A program made the position numbers and the translations under genes. From positions 62,001 through 126,000 of the forward strand of contig NZ_AWFD01000034.1 of the NCBI RefSeq assembly GCF_000682735.1: DNA of 64,000 nt. Reading direction: 5' to 3'. Shown one piece after another: positions 48,953 through 58,965 of the stretch. Every line of letters begins with the position of its first letter. The first letter of the stretch is position 1. Below the pieces are notes generated by a model. It ran no database searches. It saw only the letters and a program-made list of their open reading frames with translations, and was not told where the DNA came from. Origin of the DNA: Hyphomonas sp. CY54-11-8. Its GTDB lineage: Bacteria; Pseudomonadota; Alphaproteobacteria; Caulobacterales; Hyphomonadaceae.

Positions 48953-49956
48953 TTGCCTATTCTGTTTCTTGCCACCATTGCCGCGGACCGGATGGCGGCG
49001 ATCAGGCTGTCCGGCCGAGCCGTGCCCGCCGCTGCCGCGTCATAGCCTGTTCCATGGTCCGGGCTGGTGCGGACAATTGGAAGGCCGAGAGTCATGTTTA
49101 CGCCGCCCCAGAAGTCCAGCGTCTTCACCGGGATCAGGCCCTGATCGTGTGTCATGGCGATCACGGCGTCATAAGCGCCGGAGAGGGCTTCGGCGAATAC
49201 GGTGTCTCCCGGCCTTGCGTCCGAAATGTCAATGTTCCGGGACCGGAGCGTTGCCGCGGCCGGATTGATGATTTCGATTTCTTCCCGCCCGATCGCGCCA
49301 GCTTCACCAGCATGAGGGTTGAGGCCGGTGAATGCGATGCGGGGCTTCTCAATTCCAAAGTCAGTCTTCAGTGCAGCGTGTACGATCGTACCCAATTCCA
49401 CCAGGTTTTCGTGAGTCAGGCTGCCCGGCACGCTGGCGAGGGATTGGTGAATGGTCGCCAGGGCAACTCTGAGCCCCCCACCGGTGAGCATCATTACGGG
49501 ACGCAGTGGTTCGCCGCCCTCCGGACGGCAGAGTTCCGCAACGAATTCCGTGTGCCCTGGATGACGAAAGCCCGCGCCATAGAGCAGGGCCTTATTGATC
49601 GGATTGGTGACCAGACCGGCCGCTTTGCCTGCACGAACATGGGCAACGCCGGTTTCGATCGCCGAGACAATGGCTGGGGCAACAGATGGATCCGGTTTGC
49701 CAGGTGTGATCGCCGGCAAGTCGCCCACGGAAAGGACAGGCAGGGCAGTCCCGAATGTTGCGACGGCCTCTTCCGGTGACGAGATCGCCTGAACTGCGCA
49801 GCGTTCGCGATACAGTGCAGGCGCGCCGATCACGTAAAACGCCAGGGATGGATCATCTTTCAAGGCGCCCCAGGCAGCAGCCGTTATCATCGGGCCGACA
49901 CCGGCGGGGTCACCCATCGACAGGACCAGAGGAAGAAGGGGAATTGGTTCGCTCAC
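48949..49956 (-). CDS. pdxA: 4-hydroxythreonine-4-phosphate dehydrogenase
   Basis: A 335-residue NAD enzyme of pyridoxal phosphate synthesis. SMGDPAGVGPMI, the metal-His segments THENLV, GLNPHAGEAG and MTHDQGLIPVK, and RTSPDHGTGYDAA are recognisable. It starts with GTG at 49956; no ATG fits. It overlaps rsmA and follows surA by 38 bases. Confidence 0.94.
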   Translation of the reverse strand: MSEPIPLLPLVLSMGDPAGVGPMITAAAWGALKDDPSLAFYVIGAPALYRERCAVQAISSPEEAVATFGTALPVLSVGDLPAITPGKPDPSVAPAIVSAIETGVAHVRAGKAAGLVTNPINKALLYGAGFRHPGHTEFVAELCRPEGGEPLRPVMMLTGGGLRVALATIHQSLASVPGSLTHENLVELGTIVHAALKTDFGIEKPRIAFTGLNPHAGEAGAIGREEIEIINPAAATLRSRNIDISDARPGDTVFAEALSGAYDAVIAMTHDQGLIPVKTLDFWGGVNMTLGLPIVRTSPDHGTGYDAAAAGTARPDSLIAAIRSAAMVARNRIGK

Positions 49957-49994
49957 GCGCGGGATGTCGCGCCAAACGGGCTCGCGCGCAAGTC

Positions 49995-51242
49995 TTAGCG
50001 ATAGATAATCGTTGCGTCGCGGCGCAGGTTCCGCAGTTCGCGCTCTGAAATCATGTTCAGTTCACGACCCTTGAGGCTGCTCTTGAGGTCATCCCGCGAA
50101 GGCAGCGCCTCTGCACCTTCTTCGCGGCGGCAGACATACATGGTGCCAAGTCCGCCGCTGACAGCGAAGATATCGGTTGGCTTGCCGATCTCGGCGCTTT
50201 CAACCATGGACTTCCCTTCGGGCCCCAGTTCTTCGATGTTGATGTCCTCAAGCGGTTGGGCACGCAGACCCTGCGTCGTGTTGGCAACGCTCTGAACGTC
50301 GTCACAGGATTGGATGCGTTCCATGGCGGCTTTCAGGTTCTCGTCCGTCGAATCCTGCGTGATCAGGCGGATCAGGTCGACTTTTGTGGTCGCTTCAGCG
50401 GGTTCACGCTTGTTCTGAATAAACAGAATATAGACGCCATTATCGACGACGATCGGACCCAATACTCCGGGGCCATCCGCTTCTTCGATGGCAGGAACGA
50501 GTTCCGGAGACAGATCTGAGGTGGAGACCCAGCCCATATCGCCGCCCGTGGCCGCTGTAGGGGCGGATGACAGCCTTTGTGCAGCGACGCGGAAGTCTGC
50601 GCCGGCTTTCAACTGTTCCAGGATTGACCGCGCCGCTTCTTCCGCCTGGACCCGGGTTTCAGGATCCGGTGCGAAAAGGAATATCTCCGAGATGCGGTAT
50701 TGGGTTTTCTTGGCGGCCGCGCGGAGTTGTTCGATCTGATCGTCCACCTGATTGTCAGAAATACGGATGCGGGAGCCGTAGAGGCCGCTCATCACCCGGT
50801 TCCAGGCGATTTCTGCGCGCATCTGCTCTTCAAGGCTCGATGGATCAATCCCGGCTGCGAGCAATTGCGATTTCAGGTCCGAGCCCGTGAGACCGGACTG
50901 AGCCGCCATGCCTTCAACGGCGCCGTCGATTTCATCCTTGCTGATTTCCAGATCGAACTCGGCGGCTTTGTCGAGTTGAAGGTGTTCATCAATCAGCTGT
51001 TCAAGTGCCTGACCGGTGATCTGCTGAACCTGTTCCTGAGTCGGCTGCTGGCCTCCAAGGCTGAGGAGCAGCATGCGAGCCCGGTCGCGAACATCAGTGA
51101 AGGAGATCGGCTGATCGTTGACGACAGCGGCAACGCCTTCCAGCGTCAGGCTGCCATCGCTTGGGGCAGCGTCCTGCGCACTTGCGGTTCCGGCGAAGGG
51201 AAGGGCCAGAAATACAGCGGCGGCGACGAGTTTGCGAACCAT
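49995..51242 (-). CDS. surA: Periplasmic peptidyl-prolyl isomerase/chaperone SurA
   Basis: A 415-residue outer-membrane protein chaperone. A signal peptide (FLALPFAGTASAQ) is followed by the SurA N domain (VAAVVNDQPISFTDVRDRARMLLL) and a parvulin-type PPIase domain (ISEIFLFAPDPETRVQAEEAARSILEQLKAGADFRVAAQRLSS, GGDMGWVSTSDLSPELVPAI). GGAG seven bases before 51242 sets this start over the ATG at 51260. It acts with LptD, which is encoded next door. Confidence 0.93.
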   Translation of the reverse strand: MVRKLVAAAVFLALPFAGTASAQDAAPSDGSLTLEGVAAVVNDQPISFTDVRDRARMLLLSLGGQQPTQEQVQQITGQALEQLIDEHLQLDKAAEFDLEISKDEIDGAVEGMAAQSGLTGSDLKSQLLAAGIDPSSLEEQMRAEIAWNRVMSGLYGSRIRISDNQVDDQIEQLRAAAKKTQYRISEIFLFAPDPETRVQAEEAARSILEQLKAGADFRVAAQRLSSAPTAATGGDMGWVSTSDLSPELVPAIEEADGPGVLGPIVVDNGVYILFIQNKREPAEATTKVDLIRLITQDSTDENLKAAMERIQSCDDVQSVANTTQGLRAQPLEDINIEELGPEGKSMVESAEIGKPTDIFAVSGGLGTMYVCRREEGAEALPSRDDLKSSLKGRELNMISERELRNLRRDATIIYR

Positions 51243-51394
51243 CAGTGGTCTCCAATTCATGCCTGCGGGTTAGCAGGCAGGTATTCAACTTGACCATACA
51301 AATCCTGCTGTATGGCGCAACGCGGGCCCGCAGTCCGCCCTGATAACTTACGGATATTTAGGGTTCGCGGCGATTTCAGGGCGGCTGCAACGAA

Positions 51395-53584
51395 TCAATC
51401 GAAATCGCTTGAGCCGAACTGACCGAGTGTTTTAAGCGAGAAGCGGATCTGGATATTCTCCGACGGTCCTTGCGTCCGGTCCTGCAGCTCGGTTCGGCTG
51501 TAGATCAATTCGAGACGGGAGCAATCGTCTTCATAGGCGATGCCGTAGTCTCTCCGGACGTTCAGATTATCAGAAATATCCCGCAACTGGCCGAACAGGA
51601 GCGAGTAGCGGTCGGTTACGCGGAATTCGCCGGTGAGATAGATGCCTTCTTCTTCACCCCGGCTCGGGTTCAGCCGCTCGCTCAGCTTGTAGTACTGGCC
51701 TGTCGCCCGCCAGCGCTTCATTTGAGAGGTCAGCCGGGTATCGATCCGATTCAGCTTCATGCCATCGTCGTCCAGCCGAACCCGTGTGTCGATTCGCAAG
51801 GCACGCCCAAAATCGGCGGTTGCGGCGGCCATCCAGTCGGATGTCGTGCCATCAAGGTTAGAGGCGGTATTGAACGATGTATCTGTCCGGGACCGCCAGC
51901 GGCGGCCAAAGGTTGCTGACAGATCTGGCCCATCTTTCCAAACAGCTCTGGCGGTCAGGCCGGCAGACACCTTGCCGTCGCCTTCATAGAGATCGTAGCC
52001 GGCAACGCTGTTTGCATCGAACAACACGGTCTCATCCATTTCGAAGAGCAAGGCGTCTTCATTCGGAATAACCGGGTCGTTCGAATTGGAAGTGCCCCAG
52101 GAAGCCATGATTTCCGGTTCAAGCATGATGTCGAAGTTTTTACCGGGCCGGATCAGGGGATAAGCGATACGTGTACCGGCATTGCCAACCAGACGGGTTG
52201 CGTTGTCGTCGCCGGCGGAAGCCGCGTCGAGCTGGTAGTAATCACCGCGCAGTTCGGCGAACGGCTCGAATGTGAATCCCCCAGGCAGGATCTTGTAGGC
52301 TGACCAGTCGGTGCCGACACTTACGCGCTGGCTGTCAGACCCCACATCGCGGCGCAGGATAGCGGTTGAGGCGTTTACACTGGCAAATCCGTAGTCACCG
52401 AGATCCCAGTATTTCTCGCTGAACATCAGCGGGGTAACTGTGGGAAGACTGCCGTCCGAGTCACCTGCGCGCAGGCCCTGAATGGAGAGCAGGGCCACGT
52501 CGGTGTAGTAGGTATCGCCCTGTCCCACGGCATAAAGCTGCGACAACAGGCGCCGCGGCTGGCTCAGATAGATGCCACGCTCGTCGCCCTGTCCATCGAT
52601 GTCGTAGCGGCGATCGTAGAGGTCGTCCGTCTGGGTCTCGACCCCGAAGCCCCATTGCCACTGGCTCGTCAGGGCAAACCGGCCGCTGCCATAGAGGTGA
52701 CCGCGCCATTTTTCATCGCCGAACTTCACGCCGTCGCTGTCAAAGTCCTGTTCTTGCGTGATGCTGGTATTGATGTTGATGGCCCCGGAATAGAACCGTT
52801 TCCGGTAGTCGAGTTCCAGCATCGGATTGACGTTTTCGGAGATCATGGGCGCGATGGTCAAATCCGAAGATTCTGAAATCGCCCAATAATAGGGTTGCTG
52901 ATAGAACGCGCCGAGCTTGGACGAGAAGCCCGCCGACGGGATCATCAGACCTGACCGGCGTTCGGACGTCGGATCCGGGTGGGCCAGATATGGAAAATAG
53001 AAGACCGGGATACCCATCACTTCCAGCACCGCATCGCGGTAGGAAATCATCTGGGATTCCTGATCGAGTACCGCGCGCCGGGCGCGCAGCGACCAGGTCG
53101 GAGTCTGACCCTTGGCTTCGCAAATCGGGCAGGCCGTATAGATGACCTGGTCCATGGCATTGATACCGTCGGGCTGACGGATGGCGGAATTGGCAACAAT
53201 CGTTGACCCGTCTGGTAACCGGGCTGAGTAGCCGATCGCATAACCGTCCGACAGGTTGGAACCGACTTCAACTTCGTCGGAGAACTGCTGTGTGCCATCC
53301 TGTTCAATGATGACGACATTGCCGGTGGCGCGCACACGCTCCGTCGTGCGGTTGTAGATCAGCCGGTCAGCCCGAAGGATACGCCCGTCATAAAGGGCTT
53401 CGACATTGCCTTCGGCAACGATGGAGTTCTCATCCCGCAGCTCGTAGACATAGTCAGCCTCCAGGACCACCTGTTCCGAGGTCGTCGCGGTATCTGTGGC
53501 TGTGGTGTTGTCCTGCGCCATCGCCACGAAGGAAGGCGTTGCGGCAAGTGCCAGGGCTGCAGCGTAGTGATACCAATTGGCCAA
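51395..53584 (-). CDS. lptD: LPS-assembly protein LptD
   Basis: A 729-residue outer-membrane translocon that with LptE inserts LPS. A signal peptide ends near FVAMA. The jelly-roll OstA domain shows ELRDENSIVAEGNVEALYDGRILRADRLIYNRTTERVRATGNVVI; the two Cys in YTACPICEAKGQTPTW are typical of alphaproteobacterial LptD. The rest is a beta-barrel of alternating strands. It is the upstream end of the lptD-surA-pdxA-rsmA cluster; the lptF/lptG genes usually ahead are missing. Confidence 0.95.
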   Translation of the reverse strand: MANWYHYAAALALAATPSFVAMAQDNTTATDTATTSEQVVLEADYVYELRDENSIVAEGNVEALYDGRILRADRLIYNRTTERVRATGNVVIIEQDGTQQFSDEVEVGSNLSDGYAIGYSARLPDGSTIVANSAIRQPDGINAMDQVIYTACPICEAKGQTPTWSLRARRAVLDQESQMISYRDAVLEVMGIPVFYFPYLAHPDPTSERRSGLMIPSAGFSSKLGAFYQQPYYWAISESSDLTIAPMISENVNPMLELDYRKRFYSGAININTSITQEQDFDSDGVKFGDEKWRGHLYGSGRFALTSQWQWGFGVETQTDDLYDRRYDIDGQGDERGIYLSQPRRLLSQLYAVGQGDTYYTDVALLSIQGLRAGDSDGSLPTVTPLMFSEKYWDLGDYGFASVNASTAILRRDVGSDSQRVSVGTDWSAYKILPGGFTFEPFAELRGDYYQLDAASAGDDNATRLVGNAGTRIAYPLIRPGKNFDIMLEPEIMASWGTSNSNDPVIPNEDALLFEMDETVLFDANSVAGYDLYEGDGKVSAGLTARAVWKDGPDLSATFGRRWRSRTDTSFNTASNLDGTTSDWMAAATADFGRALRIDTRVRLDDDGMKLNRIDTRLTSQMKRWRATGQYYKLSERLNPSRGEEEGIYLTGEFRVTDRYSLLFGQLRDISDNLNVRRDYGIAYEDDCSRLELIYSRTELQDRTQGPSENIQIRFSLKTLGQFGSSDFD

Positions 53585-53656
53585 ATCGGGCTACCTCGGT
53601 GTTACCCCCGCCAGCACTGGCTGCGGAATACGGAATTCTGTCTCGGATTCTGAGGC

Positions 53657-53819
53657 TTAGAGGCTGTCCCCGGCATCGTCCAGCCACAGAGCGCGTCTGA
53701 GCGCCGTTTCAGCGCCAATCCGGTGCAGTCAGGCCACAGCCAGGCCTTCGCTCAGATAGTCAAAGCGGATCCAGTCCAGCCGTTCTCCGTAAGATATGCC
53801 GTTCTCTGTCAGATATCAT
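53657..53819 (-). pseudogene. dprA: Remnant of the start of dprA
   Basis: An ATG overlaps the plsY stop as ATGA (53816-53819), the usual coupling to dprA. The frame starts MISDRER then shifts; a 9-bp repeat GAGAACGGC at 53798-53806 and 53779-53787 (19 bases apart) suggests a 19-base insertion. Removing it restores MISDRERLDWIRFDYLSEG, which closely resembles the DprA N-terminus. In the same frame a TGA (53729-53731) follows, then GAETALRRALWLDDAG, like the next DprA segment, to TAA (53657-53659). Only this early part survives. The natural-competence protein would be lost unless another copy exists. Confidence 0.6.
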
Positions 53820-54448
53820 GCATCAGGTTTCGCTTTGGAGCTGCCAAACCGTGGCTCAGTGCCCTTGAACAAGCGGCCAAGATTGGCCCGGTGGGTCCAG
53901 AAGACGAAAGCTGACAGTGCCGCCAGCCCGCAGAGGATGAACCAGTTGTGAGGCCGGTGCTGGAGCTCCTCCACGAGCCACGCGCCAGGTGCAACGAGGA
54001 CAGCAGCGGTCAGCGCCGCAAGAGATGAAATGCGTGTGAGGGCGAAAATCCCGAACCAGACCGGCGCAGCAACATAGAAAGCGGGAAGCGAAACAAATGG
54101 CAGCAGGCCAGCGAAGGTTGCAACGCCTTTGCCACCCTTGAAGCCCAGCCAGATCGGGTAGCAATGCCCAACGAAAGCAGAGGCTCCGGCGACGAGCCCC
54201 ATTTCAGGCCCGCCGAATGCACCAAACCCCAGGGCAACGAGACCGGCCTTGAGACTGTCCAGCAGCAGCGTTGCCAGCGCGAGATCCTTCCGGCCGGTCC
54301 GCAACACATTGGTCGCGCCAATATTGCCGGAACCGATTGCGCGAATGTCGCCCAGACCGGCAGCACGGGTGAGCAGCAGCCCGAATGGGATGGATCCGGC
54401 CAGGTAACCAATCAGTGCGGCAAGCGGAAAAGCGAGATATGCGACCAT
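53816..54448 (-). CDS. plsY: Acyl-phosphate glycerol-3-phosphate acyltransferase PlsY
   Basis: A 210-residue membrane enzyme of phospholipid synthesis. Five to six hydrophobic segments and the motifs SIPFGLLLTRAAGLGDIRAIGSGNIGATNVLRTGRK, GHCYPIWLGFKGGKGVAT and FWTHRANLGRL are diagnostic. GGAG six bases before ATG 54448 fixes the start. dprA is normally next; only a remnant follows here. Confidence 0.96.
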   Translation of the reverse strand: MVAYLAFPLAALIGYLAGSIPFGLLLTRAAGLGDIRAIGSGNIGATNVLRTGRKDLALATLLLDSLKAGLVALGFGAFGGPEMGLVAGASAFVGHCYPIWLGFKGGKGVATFAGLLPFVSLPAFYVAAPVWFGIFALTRISSLAALTAAVLVAPGAWLVEELQHRPHNWFILCGLAALSAFVFWTHRANLGRLFKGTEPRFGSSKAKPDA

Positions 54449-54508
54449 GCGCAACTCCGTAAAACACGTTTAAGTGGTAGGCAGGGATCGGCGCGCGGGC
54501 AAGCCTTC

Positions 54509-55801
54509 TCAGGAGATGCTTTCGTGCGTGAAGACTTCTTCCCCGCCAACGAACGTCCGCAGGACACGGCCCTGCAGCCGGCGGCCATCGAATGGGGAGT
54601 TGGTCGAACGGGAACGCAAATGCTCGCGTTCGCACAGCCACGGCTTGCCAGGATCAAACAGGATCAGGTCTGCCGGGGCATTTTCCGCGAGACGGCCTTG
54701 CGGAAGTCCGAGCATGTCCGCTGGTCGGCAGGTGACAGGCGCAAGCGCTTCCAGCAAGCTGAGCGGACCATCATGGACGAGGCTGAGCATGGCGGGCAGG
54801 ACGGTTTCAAGTCCCGCCGCACCGAAGGCAGCTTCACCGAACGGCAGGCGTTTTTCTTCAGGTGGCTGAGGGTCGTGTGCGGATACAACCGCATCGATTT
54901 CGCCACGCTTCAGGGCGTCGATCAGACCGAGCCTCGTTTCCTCGTCCCGGAAGGGCGGATTGACTTTGCAATAGGTCAGGTAGTCGCCGACATCCAATTC
55001 GTTGAAGAAGAAGCTGTGAGCGGCGGCGGTGGTGAAGATCGTTGCGCCGCGTGCACGTGCAGCCTTCGCGATTTCGATCGTCCGCGTTGTCGAAACCTGA
55101 TCCATGATCAGCGTACAGCCGGTTGCCTCGGCAAGTACGGTATCCCGCATGGCGCCGATCCATTCTGCTTCGACCGGAATACCTGAAAGCCCCATACGTC
55201 CGGCCAACTTACCAGCATTCATGACACCTGATCCTGACAGTGCCCGCTCGTCCGGCCGGGACATGATCGTCGCGCCGAGGCTGCCTGCGTATGCCATGGC
55301 GCGCTTCAGGATCGAGGCATTGGTGACAGGAAGATCACCGTTTGTGAATATGATTGCGCCGGAATTGGCCATGAGGCCAATCTCAGCCATCGCTTCGCCT
55401 TTCAGACCGGTTGTCAGAGCACCAGCCGGATAAATCCGGGCGGCGGCACTCGATTTGGCCCGCTCGGTGATGAAACGGACAAGCGCCATGTCATCGATGA
55501 CCGGCTTTGTGTCCGGCATCACCACAAGACTTGTGATGCCGCCCGCCACGGCTGAGCGCGATGCTGTGGCCAGAGTTTCTTTCTGTTCAATGCCGGGCTC
55601 TCCGGTTTTGACACGCAGATCAACAAGGCCAGGCGCAAGACACAAGCCGCCTGCGTCGATCGACGCCTTGGCGTCCTCGTGAGGCGTGGTCTGCCCCGCG
55701 GAGATCTCTTTGAACTTGCCGCGATCGACATAGATCGCGCCGACCTCGTCGAGATTGCTCGCCGGGTCGAGCAGGCGGGCATTGTAAATGCTGAGGCTCA
55801 T
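54509..55801 (-). CDS. Degenerate dihydroorotase-like protein (PyrC'/PyrX type)
   Basis: A 430-residue dihydroorotase homologue lacking key metal ligands. The HxH of LVDxHxHxxEPG is replaced by [10 protein letters not shown] (61-70), and the later DHAPH reads AHDPQ (308-312). A second usual Asp in FSDDG is Asn. The rest of the fold is kept, including [19 protein letters not shown] and [21 protein letters not shown]. In Pseudomonas an inactive pyrC' is needed to hold ATCase together. Overlapping pyrB by four bases (ATGA), it probably does the same, and a true dihydroorotase should be elsewhere. Confidence 0.9.
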   Translation of the reverse strand: MSLSIYNARLLDPASNLDEVGAIYVDRGKFKEISAGQTTPHEDAKASIDAGGLCLAPGLVDLRVKTGEPGIEQKETLATASRSAVAGGITSLVVMPDTKPVIDDMALVRFITERAKSSAAARIYPAGALTTGLKGEAMAEIGLMANSGAIIFTNGDLPVTNASILKRAMAYAGSLGATIMSRPDERALSGSGVMNAGKLAGRMGLSGIPVEAEWIGAMRDTVLAEATGCTLIMDQVSTTRTIEIAKAARARGATIFTTAAAHSFFFNELDVGDYLTYCKVNPPFRDEETRLGLIDALKRGEIDAVVSAHDPQPPEEKRLPFGEAAFGAAGLETVLPAMLSLVHDGPLSLLEALAPVTCRPADMLGLPQGRLAENAPADLILFDPGKPWLCEREHLRSRSTNSPFDGRRLQGRVLRTFVGGEEVFTHESIS

Positions 55802-56745
55802 GTGCGGCCTCCCGCAAGAAGATGGAGCACAGCTTCACGCACAGCGACACCCATTTCGACCTGTTCCGTGATGACGGATTGTTCGCCGTCTGCAATGGCG
55901 CTTTCGATTTCGATGCCCCGGTTCATCGGACCGGGATGCATGACAGTGGCGTCCGGCTTGGCGAGGGCCAGCCGATCCTTGGTGAGGCCGAAGAAGCTGA
56001 AATATTCGCGCCGGCTGGGCAAAAAAGCCCCATCCATGCGCTCCAGTTGCAAGCGCAGCATCATGACGATGTCTGCGCCTTTCAGTGCTTTGTCGAAGTC
56101 GGTGGTCGCGCTGGCTGCGCCCCAGGTTTCGGTGCCAGAGGGTAGCAGTGTGCGCGGGGCACAAAGATGCACTTCAGCCCCCATCAGGTGCAGCGCTTGC
56201 GTTGTCGAGCGGGCGACGCGGGAATGCGCAATGTCACCGCAAATCACGACTTTCAGGCCCTCGATCCGGCCTTTGGCGCGGCGGATAGTCAAGGTGTCGA
56301 GCAGGCCCTGGGTGGGATGCTGGTGCGTTCCGTCACCTGCATTTATCACGGCGCAATCGACTTTGCGCGACAGCAGTTTCGGTCCGCCAGAGGCAGAGTG
56401 GCGCACGATCAGCGCATCCGGCTTCATCGCGTTCAGCGTCATTGCTGTGTCGATCAGCGTCTCGCCCTTTTTCACGCTGGAGGCGGCGACCGGCATCGAG
56501 ATGACGTCAGCTCCGAGGCGGCGGGCTGCGATTTCGAAGCTGCTCATTGTCCGTGTGGAGTTCTCGAAGAACAGGTTCACGACCACTTTGCCCTTCAGCA
56601 CCGGGTCGGGCCGGATGCCAGCGCGTGTTGCCTCGGCATATCTGTCTGCGAGGTCCAGGATGTGGGTGATATCGAGAGGAGAAAGCCCTTCAATACTGAG
56701 CAAGTGCTCATGATCGAAGCTGTAGTGATATGCCGCCCGGGTCAT
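55798..56745 (-). CDS. pyrB: Aspartate carbamoyltransferase catalytic subunit
   Basis: A 315-residue ATCase that starts pyrimidine synthesis. The carbamoyl phosphate loop [12 protein letters not shown] (60-71) and [14 protein letters not shown] are clear, with [13 protein letters not shown] at the end. The upstream open stretch is not a likely N-terminus and is dropped. Its stop overlaps the ATG of the pyrC-like gene, matching a fused ATCase-DHOase-type complex. Confidence 0.97.
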   Translation of the reverse strand: MTRAAYHYSFDHEHLLSIEGLSPLDITHILDLADRYAEATRAGIRPDPVLKGKVVVNLFFENSTRTMSSFEIAARRLGADVISMPVAASSVKKGETLIDTAMTLNAMKPDALIVRHSASGGPKLLSRKVDCAVINAGDGTHQHPTQGLLDTLTIRRAKGRIEGLKVVICGDIAHSRVARSTTQALHLMGAEVHLCAPRTLLPSGTETWGAASATTDFDKALKGADIVMMLRLQLERMDGAFLPSRREYFSFFGLTKDRLALAKPDATVMHPGPMNRGIEIESAIADGEQSVITEQVEMGVAVREAVLHLLAGGRT

Positions 56746-56800
56746 GGAGGCCCTTTCGATTTTTGGCGGTTTAGGCCCGATTCCGTCGGGCTTCAAGCCC

Positions 56801-57727
56801 TCAGACGACGGGAAGCTGTGTAACCGCGAGGTAGAGCAGGGGCATGGTGAGCATGGCCAGGACCGTCTCGACTGCAATCAGGTTCGCCGCGAGTGGCGCG
56901 TCTCCGCCGAGTTCGCGAGCGAGGATGTAGGATGATGTGGCCGTCGGTGTGGCCGCACAGATTACCGCAATCGTGAGGGGTATGCCCGAAATTCCAAGGA
57001 GTAGGCCAAATCCAACCGCGAATGCCGGAAGGCCCACCAACCTTACCAGCGACCAGCCGAAGGTGCGCGGGCCGGCGCGGCGGAGGGCGGACAGATCCAC
57101 ACCGGCGCCTGCAGACAGGAGACCCAGTGCGAGTGCCGCGTCGCCCAGAATTCCGAGGCTGTCATCCAGCAGTTCCGGCAGCTCGATATTCGCCGTTGCC
57201 AGACCGAGCCCTGCCACACACGCGATGACGATCGGGTTTTTGACCAAAGCCAGCAGTGGCTTGGGGGCGGGTCCATGCGGCCGTTCCGCGTGGGCAATCA
57301 ATGCATAGACGGAGAGTACATTTGCCGTCGGGATCATGGCGGCAGCTGCAATGGTCACAAGGGCGAGGCCTTCCTGCCCGAACAGGAGGCTACCGATCGA
57401 AAGGCCAATCATCGTGTTCCAGCGCACGTTCGACTGGATGACGGATCCGACGGCCGGGCCGGGCATACCGGGTAGGAAACGTCCCAGCAGGCCAACACCG
57501 GCAAGAGCAAACTGCGCCAGGATCAACGCGCCAGCCAGACGCCATGGCGCCGTCTCAAAAGGTGCGTTCGCCAGAGTCCGAATGATCAGCGCCGGAAACA
57601 GCACGACATAAGAAAGGCGCTCAATGGCTCGCCAGCTCTCGGTGGGGATCCATTTGCGGACCGACAGGACATGGCCGAGCGTGACGATGGCGATGACCGG
57701 AAGCAGGGCATACAGAAATCCGCTCAT
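56801..57727 (-). CDS. AEC family auxin-efflux-carrier-like transporter
   Basis: A 308-residue membrane protein of ten hydrophobic segments in the AEC (mem_trans) family. Features include the N-terminal [21 protein letters not shown], the broken helix [18 protein letters not shown] and [19 protein letters not shown]. Members export organic anions or amino acid derivatives. The start overlaps the ruvX stop by four bases. Confidence 0.88.
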   Translation of the reverse strand: MSGFLYALLPVIAIVTLGHVLSVRKWIPTESWRAIERLSYVVLFPALIIRTLANAPFETAPWRLAGALILAQFALAGVGLLGRFLPGMPGPAVGSVIQSNVRWNTMIGLSIGSLLFGQEGLALVTIAAAAMIPTANVLSVYALIAHAERPHGPAPKPLLALVKNPIVIACVAGLGLATANIELPELLDDSLGILGDAALALGLLSAGAGVDLSALRRAGPRTFGWSLVRLVGLPAFAVGFGLLLGISGIPLTIAVICAATPTATSSYILARELGGDAPLAANLIAVETVLAMLTMPLLYLAVTQLPVV

Positions 57728-58182
57728 GCGTCTCGCTCCAGGCGTTCCAGTGCCGATTTGAGAATGATTGCTGCCGCAGAGGCGTCGATCCGTTCTGCGC
57801 GCTTCTTCCTGGACAAATCCGCCTCCAGCATCGCCCATTCGGCTTCAGCGGTGGAGAGACGCTCATCCTGGAAAAGAATCGGCACATCGCGATATTTCAG
57901 GATGTTCCAGGCGAATGCCCGGACCGACTGCGCCCTAGGGCCTTCGCTGCCATCCATGTTCAGCGGCAGGCCAACGACCAGTCCCACTGCCTTGCGATCA
58001 TCATACAGGTGGAACAGGCGGTCCAGGACGGGAGCCAGTTTCCGTCCTTTTGGAATGGTCTCGACAGGACTGGCAATCATGCGAAGGGCATCGCAGGAAG
58101 CCACACCCACGGTCTTCGTCCCGGGGTCGAGCCCGAGGAGAGGACCGGTGGAAGGGAAATCGGCGACGTCAACGACAGGCAT
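57724..58182 (-). CDS. ruvX: Putative pre-16S rRNA nuclease (RuvX/YqgF)
   Basis: A 152-residue RNase H-fold nuclease. The active-site [10 protein letters not shown] near the start, [22 protein letters not shown] and [12 protein letters not shown] and [11 protein letters not shown] are canonical. It matures 16S rRNA. It is divergent from gatC 74 bases away. Confidence 0.95.
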   Translation of the reverse strand: MPVVDVADFPSTGPLLGLDPGTKTVGVASCDALRMIASPVETIPKGRKLAPVLDRLFHLYDDRKAVGLVVGLPLNMDGSEGPRAQSVRAFAWNILKYRDVPILFQDERLSTAEAEWAMLEADLSRKKRAERIDASAAAIILKSALERLERDA

Positions 58183-58256
58183 AGGCTGCCCACATAGCGC
58201 CTTGATGGGGCGTTGCCTATGGCGTATTCGGGCGGCAGCAGTTCCGGAGAATTTCC

Positions 58257-58544
58257 ATGAGTGTCACCAAGGATGATGTTCGCAAGGTCGCGCGTTTGTC
58301 GCGGATCGCCGTTGATGAAGCTCACCTGGAGGAGCTGGCGGGTGAATTGAACAGCATTCTCGGCTGGATCGACCAGCTGAACGAAGTCGACATCTCGGAT
58401 GTGGAACCGCTTACTTCCGTGGTCGAGACCAAATTGCCGATGCGGGAAGATGTTGTCACAGACGGCAACATTCCGGATCAGGTACTGGCTAACGCACCTC
58501 GGACCGAGGACGGGTTCTTCGTGGTGCCGAAGTCGGTCGAGTAG
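58257..58544 (+). CDS. gatC: Glutamyl/aspartyl-tRNA amidotransferase subunit C
   Basis: A 95-residue GatC that stabilises GatA on Gat[51 protein letters not shown] and [14 protein letters not shown] are typical. GGAG before the ATG. gatA is about 1 kb downstream with two small minus-strand genes between. Confidence 0.95.
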   Translation: MSVTKDDVRKVARLSRIAVDEAHLEELAGELNSILGWIDQLNEVDISDVEPLTSVVETKLPMREDVVTDGNIPDQVLANAPRTEDGFFVVPKSVE

Positions 58545-58547
58545 GCT

Positions 58548-58931
58548 TCACACCGCTTCGGCGGCAAAATCTCCATAATCGATCAGGACTTCTTCGCCAG
58601 CGGCTATGTCGCGCGAGGCGCAAAGCGTGACGGTTGCCGTTGTGGCATCGACATTGAAGGTCGCATTAGCGTCAGGGGAATGGTTGCACATGGAGATGGG
58701 GCCAAATGCGACTGCGGCGCGCATCGCGCCTTCAGCATTTTCATCCACGTAGAATATGTAGTGGTACAGGCGCGTCGCCTTCACGTGCGCGGTGTCTTCA
58801 GTGCTGAGTATAAGCGCAGGCCAAGTGCCAATCTTGGTTCCTACAGCAATTTCGACGGCCGCGTACAAGCCGCGGCCGTGCAGGGGAGATTGCTTCACTT
58901 CGACCAACGAGGCCTGATTGTTGGGGGACAT
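58548..58931 (-). CDS. Stand-alone SET-domain protein
   Basis: A 127-residue SET-domain protein. The signature GRGLYAAV, NHSPDANATF and GEEVLIDYGDF is complete. Bacterial SET proteins may methylate histone-like or ribosomal proteins, but the target is unknown. ATG 58931 avoids overlap with the lipoprotein gene upstream; the site is weak. It sits between gatC and gatA. Confidence 0.8.
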   Translation of the reverse strand: MSPNNQASLVEVKQSPLHGRGLYAAVEIAVGTKIGTWPALILSTEDTAHVKATRLYHYIFYVDENAEGAMRAAVAFGPISMCNHSPDANATFNVDATTATVTLCASRDIAAGEEVLIDYGDFAAEAV

Positions 58932-58965
58932 GCCGGTCACATACCATGACCGGCAAAACCCGGCA

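Noticed and set aside
51261-51278. GCCTGC...GCAGGC inverted repeat just upstream of surA
   Set aside because: A 6-bp stem in the leader with no T tract; not enough to claim regulation.
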